The notes under the pieces were generated by a model. The model had not been told where the DNA came from. It worked only from the letters and a program-made list of their open reading frames with translations, and ran no database searches. Shown piece after piece: positions 1 to 7,263 of a stretch of 64,000 bases of DNA. Origin of the DNA: Anaerocolumna sedimenticola (GTDB lineage Bacteria; Bacillota; Clostridia; Lachnospirales; Lachnospiraceae); contig NZ_CP048000.1 in the NCBI RefSeq assembly GCF_009931695.1, positions 310,001 to 374,000 of the forward strand, in the 5' to 3' direction. The stretch's first letter is position 1. Every line of letters starts with the position of its first letter. The position numbers were made by a program, and so were the translations under genes.

Positions 1-1002
1 CACTTTACCCACTCTATCGGTTGTATCAGAATAATCCGTATCTTCAGAATTTTTGTTATCTTGGGAATTCTTTATAATACCATAACCGCCGGTAAGAATG
101 TTTTCACCCTCCATTAATCCAATAATTCTGTTATAGTGCTTTTCATTTATGATTTTGGGGTAATCAGGGTTATCCAAAGGATTTTCACCAAAAAATTCCC
201 TTATATATTTTTTAAGGTATTTTACAAGCTTTTCTTTTATATCTTCTTGTACATACAAATAATCCGGGGCCACACAGGTCTGCCCGGAGTTAATAAATTT
301 ACCAAAAGCAATTCTTTTTGCGGCTAAATCCAGATTCGCTGATTTGTCAACGATACAGGGACTTTTTCCGCCAAGTTCCAGGCTGATAGGCGTTAAATGT
401 TTCGCTGCTTTCTCCATAACCAGTTTTCCGACCTCTACTCCTCCGGTAAAGAAAATGTAATCGAATTTCTGGTCTAATAACTCAGTATTTTCTTTTCTGC
501 CTCCCTGTATTACCGTAACGTATTTAGACGGAAAACATCCGGTAAGAAGATCTGCCATAACCTGGGATACATTCGGAGCATAAGCCGACGGTTTAAGAAC
601 AACGCAATTTCCTGCTGCTATAGCCCCTATGAGAGGAGCAATACTAAGCTGGAACGGATAATTCCAGGGGGACATTATTAAAACAACGCCATAAGGCTCA
701 GGTAAAATAAAACTTCTGCCGTAAAATTGAGCCATAGGAGTTTTAACATGCCTGGCAGCTGCCCATTTTGACAGATGGTTTATAAATGTTTTGATTTCAT
801 CTAAAACAATTCCGATTTCCGTCATATAACTTTCGAATCCGGATTTGTTTAAATCTTTCTTAAGTGCCTCTGCAATTTGGTTCTCGTTATTAATGATTGC
901 CATCCTTAGTTTTTTCAGTGCATTCTTTCGAAAAGAAACCGATTTGGTTGAACCGGTATTAAAATATTCTCTTTGCCTTATTAGAATTTCCTGAACCGTC
1001 AT
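1..1002 (-). CDS. Aldehyde dehydrogenase, ALDH3-type (3' end outside window)
   Basis: NAD(P)-dependent oxidation of an aldehyde to the acid. The frame is open from an ATG at 1002 (GGAGG 12 bases upstream) to the window edge, giving 334 residues of a usual ~460. Family marks are PWN near 112, FTGG near 185, the general-base Glu at 209 in LELGGK and the nucleophile Cys at 243 in GQTC, the same numbering as class 3 ALDHs. An acidic, polar, low-complexity insertion (KNSQDNKNSEDTD region, about residues 311-330) sits where the family normally has a short loop. The substrate is not readable from the sequence. It is the last visible gene downstream of DUF62, separated from it by a hairpin repeat. 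Confidence 0.9.
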   Translation of the reverse strand, partial: MTVQEILIRQREYFNTGSTKSVSFRKNALKKLRMAIINNENQIAEALKKDLNKSGFESYMTEIGIVLDEIKTFINHLSKWAAARHVKTPMAQFYGRSFILPEPYGVVLIMSPWNYPFQLSIAPLIGAIAAGNCVVLKPSAYAPNVSQVMADLLTGCFPSKYVTVIQGGRKENTELLDQKFDYIFFTGGVEVGKLVMEKAAKHLTPISLELGGKSPCIVDKSANLDLAAKRIAFGKFINSGQTCVAPDYLYVQEDIKEKLVKYLKKYIREFFGENPLDNPDYPKIINEKHYNRIIGLMEGENILTGGYGIIKNSQDNKNSEDTDYSDTTDRVGKV

Positions 1003-1371
1003 TGCTTATAAAACCTCCATGCTGCCGATACCCGCGAATTTGGGCGTCAGCATTAAATTTGCCGTGTGAAAAATTTATTTTTCACACTAACGCCCATGCT
1101 CTTTGGGCAAAAATCGTGAAGAATAGCGTCTTTTGCTATTCTTTTAATGGCTCGCATGTTGTTGGCGAGACTATTCACACTAACCGCCATGTTATTTCCA
1201 ACGCGCCTCATGTTTGGGCCGAGGATTTCGCAGGCACAAACATGTGTGTGAATTATACCTTTCAATAATTCACACTACCTCCTATTTCTTTATTTTAAGA
1301 TGTCTGAATTATAAATGCAAGGTAATATTGAGATTATCCTTAAGAAAATTATGTACACCAAAATCCTCTGT
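1003..1371. other. Intergenic stretch filled by a modular hairpin repeat
   Basis: No gene. The stretch lies between the DUF62 stop and the aldehyde dehydrogenase start. It holds the mosaic repeat at 1064-1276, and the remainder (1277-1371) is AT-rich with no recognisable site. The short open frames here, on both strands, are products of the repeat. Confidence 0.75.
1064..1276 (-). repeat. Mosaic hairpin repeat, copy 1
   Basis: Read on the minus strand, the element is a chain of modules, each opening with TAGTGTGAA. The modules are a stem around 1243-1276, a middle part with GAATAGC/GCTATTC arms (about 1121-1141), and a perfect 11-bp stem with a 2-base loop at 1064-1087. About 105 bp (1172-1276) recur almost unchanged in copy 3 (41317-41422), and about 90 bp (1093-1182) recur in copy 2 (39530-39619). 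The copies are thus mosaics of shared modules, not simple duplicates. Confidence 0.85.
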
Positions 1372-2214
1372 TTATTTTTCTATTTTTAATGTCCAATCCT
1401 GCCCGAAATCTACCTGGTAAGTTTCACGGAAGTTGCCCATGCTGATTGCAACAGCCACTTTCATCAGCTCATTGGTATAAACAACGGCTTCACCAGGTTT
1501 CACAAACCCAAAGGATTTAGCAAAAGGAACTTTTTCCTGATAAACCAGTTTATCCACATGATATATTGTTACATTTAACAGATCACCGTACTTAAAACCA
1601 TTATTTAAAAATTCCTCCACGGGGATATTACTCCACAGGTTACCAAAATTCGGATCACAGATTTCAAATATACCCTCAGCCTTTTCCCTTTCTAACTTCG
1701 GTTCATGAATTTTGTGGATCACAATTTCCTCCACCGGATAAGACGGCCCGACCTCTTCATAAGTAATAATACCGCTGGCCAATCTGGCAGCACAATATCC
1801 GAATAAGTCTCGGCCGTGAAAAATACTGGTTCCAACTGTTGATTGCAATCTGTTAACTGATTCATCAATTTCCCTTACTTCTTCTATCCCTACGTATTTT
1901 TTTAAATGAGTTAAAGCTCCGTTATCAGGGGTTACAACAACATACCCGTCAGCAGTTTTTGCAGCACAGGCTTTTCTTGCCGTTCCTACTCCCGGGTCAA
2001 CTACGGAAACAAATATGGTTCCTTTTGGCCAAAAACGCATAGATTGGTATAGACGGTAAGAAGCACTCCAGGTATCAAAATGAGGTATTTCATGGGTTCC
2101 ATCAAATATTTCCAAAGAGCGGTCAACAGATTTCACCACGCCGTACATGGAACAAACAGCTCCCTCCTTATAAGTAAAATCTGTCTGAAATACTAATATA
2201 GGTTTTTCATTCAT
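1372..2214 (-). CDS. SAM hydroxide adenosyltransferase (DUF62), copy 1
   Basis: Members of this family hydrolyse S-adenosylmethionine to adenosine and methionine; related halogenases use chloride or fluoride. The 280-residue length fits. Seen are the N-terminal QTDF aspartate, DPGVGT near residue 73, PDNGALT near 97, FHGRDLF near 132 and a C-terminal beta-barrel half with NEL. AGAAAGGAT lies just upstream of the ATG. It follows the ECF transporter and M20 peptidase genes on the same strand. A paralogue at 18474-19316 matches at roughly five residues in six. I see no halogenase insertion. The physiological role of the family is not settled. Confidence 0.9.
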   Translation of the reverse strand: MNEKPILVFQTDFTYKEGAVCSMYGVVKSVDRSLEIFDGTHEIPHFDTWSASYRLYQSMRFWPKGTIFVSVVDPGVGTARKACAAKTADGYVVVTPDNGALTHLKKYVGIEEVREIDESVNRLQSTVGTSIFHGRDLFGYCAARLASGIITYEEVGPSYPVEEIVIHKIHEPKLEREKAEGIFEICDPNFGNLWSNIPVEEFLNNGFKYGDLLNVTIYHVDKLVYQEKVPFAKSFGFVKPGEAVVYTNELMKVAVAISMGNFRETYQVDFGQDWTLKIEK

Positions 2215-2302
2215 TTTAACTAATCCTTTCTAAATCAAATTATCTTACGCCGGCTAATCACATTATATCCAAAAATCTGGTTATATTTTATATAGCTTTT
2301 CT

Positions 2303-3724
2303 CTAGCTTTCCTGCAAATTGGATAGGCGATACATAGCTTCGGTATATACCATAAATAATTGTTTTATTTTATTTATTTCGATTTTCTCATCCGCCTGAT
2401 GTGCTAATAACAGCTCGTCTTCTTTCATAGGCCCAAACGCAACGCAATTCCTGATTGCCTTACTGTAAGTCACCCCGCTGCTTACCATAGGTTCTGCATT
2501 CGTATCTCCTGTTATTCTCCGGTAGGTAGTTAAAAGTGTTTGCACATAGGGAGATGAAATATCCGTTATTGTAGGTTTATCATCATATTTAAGTTCAACG
2601 GAAAAAGGTTCTAATGCTTCTTTTAACTTTTGCGTCAAATAAAATGAATCAGTCCCATAGGGATAACGGCAGTCTATATCAGCTGTTACGGTATGGTTTT
2701 CTATTATTAAAATCCCTAGATTTAATGTTAATTTACCCATGGATTCCATATCATAATAAATACCCGCACCTGTACCATAGGGATCCGAAAAACAATGATA
2801 AAGCATAACCGCCAGAGAATCCTGGCTCACTCTCTGAATTAAATCCAGTAATTGAACCGTTGCGTTACAGCCGTCCGATGGCCTTCCGGCATGTGCAGCC
2901 CTCCCATGAACAGTAATCTTAAGTAGTTCCCCTTCGATACTAATTTCACCACGATATCCGGAATTAAGCAGTTCTTTCCGGTAGTTTTCTACTTTTTCAC
3001 TCCCATCTAAAAAAGCAACGGCGGAAGGACTGACTACATTACACTGGACCCCTCCGGCAAGTTTTACGATACAGGTATCCATACTGGCTTGTATATGCCA
3101 CATAAGTGCACCCTTTTCACCGTAAGATAAAGGGAATTTACCATCGGGAGTAAATGCAAAATCCGGTTCGCCTGCCTTTGTTATATAATACCGCATATCA
3201 CCCATGGTTCGTTCTTCGTCGCTGCCAATTACAATACGTATCTCATTTTTACCTTGCAGGTTATGATCTTTTATGTATTTTAAGGCATAATAGGTTACCA
3301 TAAGCGGGCCCTTCATATCCTGGGTTCCTCTTCCATAGATGTATCCGTTTTGGATATCACCCTTAAAAGGATTATGGTTCCATCCTTCTCCCGGTTCCAC
3401 TACATCCACATGGGATACCACATCAATACGTTTTCCGGAACTGGTGCCTTTTATTCTGATTGCCAAAACATGTCCGTCAAATTCTAAAATCTCAAAACCA
3501 TCTTTTAATGCTGTTTTTTTTATCCACTCCAAACCTTCAGATACCTTTTTTCCATAAGGTTCGGATGGCGATATGGCAGTTTCATCATATAATGTTGGAA
3601 TTTTAACCAGTTCGGAAATTCCCTTAATCATGATTTGAAAGTATGGAGAAATCTCCATACTTTCAAAAATATCTTTATGTTGTTCCAGGTTCCGGGACTT
3701 ATCAGTTTGAAATACATTTTGCAT
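2303..3724 (-). CDS. M20-family metallopeptidase, PepV-like
   Basis: Predicted cytoplasmic zinc dipeptidase or deacylase of 473 residues. Metal-binding signatures of the M20 family are visible: SHVDVV near residue 104, GRGTQDMKG near 133, SDEERT near 168 and an HAGRP segment in the central lid domain. The C-terminal LAHQADE supplies the last metal-site histidine expected in PepV/Sapep enzymes. The ATG at 3724 lies about 20 bases from the only good AAGGAGGGG, an unusually long gap, so the true start is uncertain. It sits between EcfT and DUF62, about 55 bases downstream of EcfT, which suggests a processing role on the transporter's cargo (inference). Confidence 0.88.
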   Translation of the reverse strand: MQNVFQTDKSRNLEQHKDIFESMEISPYFQIMIKGISELVKIPTLYDETAISPSEPYGKKVSEGLEWIKKTALKDGFEILEFDGHVLAIRIKGTSSGKRIDVVSHVDVVEPGEGWNHNPFKGDIQNGYIYGRGTQDMKGPLMVTYYALKYIKDHNLQGKNEIRIVIGSDEERTMGDMRYYITKAGEPDFAFTPDGKFPLSYGEKGALMWHIQASMDTCIVKLAGGVQCNVVSPSAVAFLDGSEKVENYRKELLNSGYRGEISIEGELLKITVHGRAAHAGRPSDGCNATVQLLDLIQRVSQDSLAVMLYHCFSDPYGTGAGIYYDMESMGKLTLNLGILIIENHTVTADIDCRYPYGTDSFYLTQKLKEALEPFSVELKYDDKPTITDISSPYVQTLLTTYRRITGDTNAEPMVSSGVTYSKAIRNCVAFGPMKEDELLLAHQADEKIEINKIKQLFMVYTEAMYRLSNLQES

Positions 3725-3779
3725 ATTAAATTTTTCTATCTGTTTCCCCTCCTTACAGCTTTTATTATCAAATACCGTT

Positions 3780-4634
3780 TTATGAAAAGGGATACCACAT
3801 CTTATATGGCTGCGGCATAATATTCTGTGTAATAATCCAATAGATACAGAAAACCAGCAGAAAGTAATAGATTATTTTCATAAACTTATCTGCTTTCTCT
3901 TCTTCTCTTTCGCTGTAATAGGTCCTGGTTTTCCCCTTACCATAACCTCTTAAGTCCATGGCATTCGCAATGTTACCGACCCTGTCAAAGGAGGTAATAA
4001 TAAGGGGTACGAGAATAAGCACATTTTGCTTAAGCCTGGTCATAACGGAAGCTTTTTTCGGATCCAGCTCAACTCCCCTTACCTGCATGGATACTTTGAT
4101 GTTTTCAAAATCCCTCCCGATATCCGGAATATAACGAAATGCAATGGAGAATATGGTGCAGATTTTATAAGGAACCTTGACAGAATACAAACCTGCTGCC
4201 AGTTCGGAGGGAGTAATGGATAATATAAAAGCCATGGACACTACTAAGGATGTCATCATCTTAAAAAACCGTATGGATAAATACCAGATACTTTCGGCTG
4301 AAATATAATATCTCTGTGTAAACTGCACGAGGACGGTATTGCTGCCACCGCACCAGTCACTGCCGCAATATGGTTTTACCAGCCAATATAATATAATATT
4401 TATGGAATTCATGATAAAAGCTATGATAAAAAAATATTTTAGAGTTTTCCATTTCGGTTTCAAAGATGTCAGTCCGATCAGGCTGATAATAAATAAAGGC
4501 AGTAAAAGGCGTATATCAAAGGACATGATAATATAGACCAGAAGAATGATAAAAGTGCGCACTTTGGTTTTTCCGGTCAATTTATGCAGCCAGGTATCAC
4601 CGGGTATGAGATTAATCAGGAGTTGATTGTTCAT
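3780..4634 (-). CDS. ecfT: ECF transporter transmembrane protein EcfT (CbiQ family)
   Basis: Energy-coupling membrane subunit that links the two ATPase domains to the substrate-binding S component. The 284 residues carry several hydrophobic segments in the first two thirds. The cytoplasmic coupling helices hold the family's arginine motifs, visible as MQVRGVELD near 180 and DLRGYGKG near 228 (A-R-G type). The start codon lies inside the 3' end of the ATPase gene (23-base overlap), which implies translational coupling. Order S-A-T is standard for a group I or dedicated ECF module. Confidence 0.92.
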   Translation of the reverse strand: MNNQLLINLIPGDTWLHKLTGKTKVRTFIILLVYIIMSFDIRLLLPLFIISLIGLTSLKPKWKTLKYFFIIAFIMNSINIILYWLVKPYCGSDWCGGSNTVLVQFTQRYYISAESIWYLSIRFFKMMTSLVVSMAFILSITPSELAAGLYSVKVPYKICTIFSIAFRYIPDIGRDFENIKVSMQVRGVELDPKKASVMTRLKQNVLILVPLIITSFDRVGNIANAMDLRGYGKGKTRTYYSEREEEKADKFMKIIYYFLLVFCIYWIITQNIMPQPYKMWYPFS

Positions 4635-5790
4635 GCTCTTTTTTCATCCTTTCATATGCAATAAAATGCTCAATATATTCTTCCGGATTAAAACCCAGAC
4701 GTTTGGCTAAAGTATACAGGGAAGTCTGTTTTAAATTTGCCTTTTCAATTACTAAATTATCCGAGAGTACTTTATAAACCGAATCATCTGCAATCAGCTC
4801 CCCTTCAGCAAATACTACTGCCCGGTCCGTGTATTGAATGGCCAGATGCATATCATGGGTAATGAACAGGACCGTAATACCATATTTCTCGTTTAATTCA
4901 TCAAGAAAATTCATGATCTCCGTATAATGAAAATAATCCTGTCCGGCTGTCGGTTCATCCAAAATAATTACTTCCGGCTGTAATACCAGAATAGAAGCAA
5001 TGGTAATTCTCTTTCTTTGCCCATAGCTGACTGCGGATACCGGCCAATTTCTCATACCGTAAAGTCCGCACATTTTCAGTGTTTTCTTAACCGTCTCATC
5101 AATCTCTTCCTTGCTTTTCCCCCGGAGGGTTAAAGCCAGTTCCACTTCCTCTTTAATTATATTTTTAACCAGCATTTGATTAGGGTTTTGCATTACATAT
5201 CCGATTTTTTTACCGATTTCCTTAATAGATAACTTTAGATAATCCTGGTTTTTAATAAATATCTTCCCTTTCGACGGCCTTATAATTCCGCAGATTAATT
5301 TTGCCATAGTACTTTTCCCGGCGCCGTTCTTTCCTACGAAAGCAAGCTTTTCTCCTTTTTTAACGGAAAATGAAATATCTTTTAATACCTCCTGATTTCC
5401 ATAAGAATAAGAAACCTCCTGTACCTTAAGTATTTCATCTCCAAGCTCCGGCACATAGTTCTTCCATTCCAGTTTCTGCTGTTGGACCAGCTTCTCCCTG
5501 AAAGGTTCCAAATCCATCCTATAAATGTCAGACAGGTTCTGCTCTTCCAATAAATCACATCCTGCGTATTTCATAGCCATAATGTATAGCGGGTCACGGA
5601 TTCCATACTGCGGCAATAAGCCGGAAGCTAATAAATGGTCCGGTTCTCCGTTAAATACGATCCTGCCGTCATTCATAAGGACTATCCTGTCCACGTGCCG
5701 GTAAAGCACATCCTCCAGCCGGTGTTCGATGATAAGAATTGTTTTACCCTGTTCTTTATGGATTCGGTCAATCAAATCAACTGCATACAT
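4612..5790 (-). CDS. ECF double ATPase, C-terminal part (frameshifted)
   Basis: Second part of a YkoD-like two-domain ABC ATPase. It opens in the middle of domain 1 (D-loop/H-loop region, IIEHRLEDVL), then carries a full domain 2: Walker A GKNGAGKST near residue 155, Q-loop MQNPNQM, signature VSYGQRKR (Tyr in place of the usual first Gly), Walker B VIILDEP and H-loop FITHDMH. The apparent ATG has no ribosome site. Adding one G to the GGG at about 5786-5788 would join this frame to the upstream one as PRMG-MYAV, giving about 570 residues, the normal family length. It is therefore probably one gene broken by a one-base deletion or a sequencing error. Confidence 0.85.
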   Translation of the reverse strand: MYAVDLIDRIHKEQGKTILIIEHRLEDVLYRHVDRIVLMNDGRIVFNGEPDHLLASGLLPQYGIRDPLYIMAMKYAGCDLLEEQNLSDIYRMDLEPFREKLVQQQKLEWKNYVPELGDEILKVQEVSYSYGNQEVLKDISFSVKKGEKLAFVGKNGAGKSTMAKLICGIIRPSKGKIFIKNQDYLKLSIKEIGKKIGYVMQNPNQMLVKNIIKEEVELALTLRGKSKEEIDETVKKTLKMCGLYGMRNWPVSAVSYGQRKRITIASILVLQPEVIILDEPTAGQDYFHYTEIMNFLDELNEKYGITVLFITHDMHLAIQYTDRAVVFAEGELIADDSVYKVLSDNLVIEKANLKQTSLYTLAKRLGFNPEEYIEHFIAYERMKKEHEQSTPD

Positions 5791-6332
5791 CCCATTCTGG
5801 GATCAAGAGCTGCTAACGGTTCATCAAAAATAAGCAGGTCCACATCATCGTGAATGACCCCTGCAAGGGCTACCTTCTGCTTCTGCCCTCCTGATAATTC
5901 ATAAGGTACATGTAGGAGAAAGTCCTCCATACCCACTATTTCACTTGCCTTTTGTACTTTAGGTAACATCTCATTACGTGGTACGCTGTCATTTTCCAAA
6001 GCAAATGCAATATCTTCACCGACCGTCAATCCTACAAATTGTGCATCGGAATCCTGCAGTACGGTTCCTACCATTTTGCTTAATGCAAAAATGCTGGCAT
6101 TTTTTGATTCAATGCCAGCAATTTTACATGAGCCAGTAATAGTTCCTTCGTACGAAAAAGGATTTAATCCATTAATACAATTTACCAAGGTTGATTTTCC
6201 GCTTCCGCTGGGTCCTAAAAGTAATACTTTTTCCCCCTGGAAGATGGTAAGATTAATATTATGCAGTGTAGCTCCTGTCTGTGATTTGTATTGAAATCCA
6301 AAATCTTTAAATTCAACTATTGGTTTTTTCAT
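5772..6332 (-). CDS. ECF double ATPase, N-terminal part (frameshifted)
   Basis: First ABC domain of the energy-coupling ATPase: Walker A GPSGSGKST at residues 40-48, Q-loop LQDSDAQ, signature LSGGQKQK and Walker B LLIFDEP. The frame then departs after LDPRMG into CMQLI and a stop. The missing D-loop and H-loop continue in another frame in the 4612-5790 ORF, which overlaps by 19 bases. The ATG follows the S-component stop by 9 bases with only a weak purine-rich site, so translation is probably coupled. If the break is real the transporter would be inactive. Confidence 0.85.
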   Translation of the reverse strand: MKKPIVEFKDFGFQYKSQTGATLHNINLTIFQGEKVLLLGPSGSGKSTLVNCINGLNPFSYEGTITGSCKIAGIESKNASIFALSKMVGTVLQDSDAQFVGLTVGEDIAFALENDSVPRNEMLPKVQKASEIVGMEDFLLHVPYELSGGQKQKVALAGVIHDDVDLLIFDEPLAALDPRMGCMQLI

Positions 6333-6341
6333 TTTATGTAT

Positions 6342-6929
6342 CTACTCTTTCTCTTCCAGGGTTAAGTTCGTATTGCGGGCATTACGTTTTGCAAATGCAA
6401 TCAGAATGGGAATACCGATAATAGTCAGTACCAGGGTATTAGCAATCCCTCCTGTTAAGGACTGTACGAAGGTCACTTCCAGCTCGCCGCCGTAAAATAA
6501 TGTGGTAAATAACGGCGTTATGACACCAAAAGCAAACGCATTGCCGATCACGCAGGTTATAACGTAAATAACCGCATGATGTATTTTAAAAATACCATCA
6601 TTAATTTTAGCTCCGTAAAGAGGCAGCAGACCGACTATAAAACCTAAAACACCGTTACCAATGGACCAGTCAAACCAATATCCCCACCCGCCGATTAAAT
6701 CTGCAATGGTATTGCCTGCTAAACATGCTACAAATGCCGGTACCGGACCAAACATGGCACCTACGATAACCGGAATGATCATGGCCGTTGTTAATTTGGT
6801 GTTAGTAAAGATTGTAATTCCGCCAAAATTCATTAACACGCCAAATAATGCGGCACCAATGGCAATAACCACGACTGTCTTGGTATTCCATACACCAAGA
6901 ATTGTTTTTAAAACACTTTTCTCTCTCAT
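6342..6929 (-). CDS. ECF transporter S component, UPF0397/PF07155-like
   Basis: Small integral membrane substrate-capture subunit of 195 residues with about six hydrophobic segments. The pattern AIGAALFGVLMNFGG ... FGP..AF.ACLAGNTIADL ... WFDWSIGNGVLGFIVGL resembles the UPF0397 family (related to riboflavin-type S components). The start has GGAGG 9 bases upstream. Ligand unknown: the neighbours (DUF62, M20 peptidase) hint at a nucleoside-, methionine- or peptide-related compound, but this is inference. A long leader and a strong promoter precede it (7097-7125). Confidence 0.82.
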   Translation of the reverse strand: MREKSVLKTILGVWNTKTVVVIAIGAALFGVLMNFGGITIFTNTKLTTAMIIPVIVGAMFGPVPAFVACLAGNTIADLIGGWGYWFDWSIGNGVLGFIVGLLPLYGAKINDGIFKIHHAVIYVITCVIGNAFAFGVITPLFTTLFYGGELEVTFVQSLTGGIANTLVLTIIGIPILIAFAKRNARNTNLTLEEKE

Positions 6930-7096
6930 TTGTTCTTCCTCCGTATTTAATTTTTTTACCCTGTATCCTTATATGACATAATCTCTCAGAAACCTGGCTT
7001 TATTATCTGAGGCATGACGGCTTCTTTACAATTTTTTATGATATTTTGGCCTATATCCTATTATTCATATATAAATACAAGATTTAAATTATTGGT

Positions 7097-7125
7097 ATTA
7101 TATTCCATAGCAAAAGCATTGTCAA
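7097..7125 (-). promoter_or_regulatory. SigmaA-type promoter of the ECF operon
   Basis: On the minus strand TTGACA (7120-7125), a 17-base spacer and TATAAT (7097-7102) form a consensus promoter. It directs transcription into the S-component gene. The predicted start near 7090 leaves a leader of about 160 bases. Confidence 0.75.
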
Positions 7126-7160
7126 TACAATAAATGGGTAATTTGCTGAATTTCCTATTA

Positions 7161-7201
7161 CAAAAGAAAGAACCATTGAAATTCAGTTTCAATAGTTCTT
7201 T
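7161..7201 (-). terminator. Rho-independent terminator of the first glycan operon
   Basis: Fifteen-base arms (7067-type numbering does not apply; arms are 7167-7181 and 7187-7201) fold on the minus strand with one G-U pair that would be a mismatch on the plus strand. CTTTTG follows. It ends the hydrolase gene at 7264. Confidence 0.8.
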
Positions 7202-7263
7202 TTTTACAGGAAATCAATTAGTATTAAATTTTTTATTAATACATCAACTTTTTCCAGTTAATC

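Larger units (their letters stand above)
6930..7263. other. ECF leader/promoter and hydrolase terminator region
   Basis: A gene-free stretch between the ECF operon and the hydrolase 3' end. From right to left it holds the hydrolase terminator (7161-7201), the ECF promoter (7097-7125) and a leader of about 160 bases. The leader contains a stem with CTCAGA/TCTGAG arms (6985-7011) and GATAT/ATATC arms near 7042-7058. It matches no riboswitch consensus I know. Confidence 0.6.

Noticed and set aside
1053..1268. Overlapping open frames on both strands at the start of the window
   Set aside because: They consist of the mosaic repeat read in frame and recur wherever the repeat does; no ribosome site or protein family.
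6961..7020. TPP riboswitch-like CTGAGAGATTATG in the ECF leader
   Set aside because: Only a fragment resembles the consensus; the second conserved half is absent, so I did not call a TPP riboswitch.
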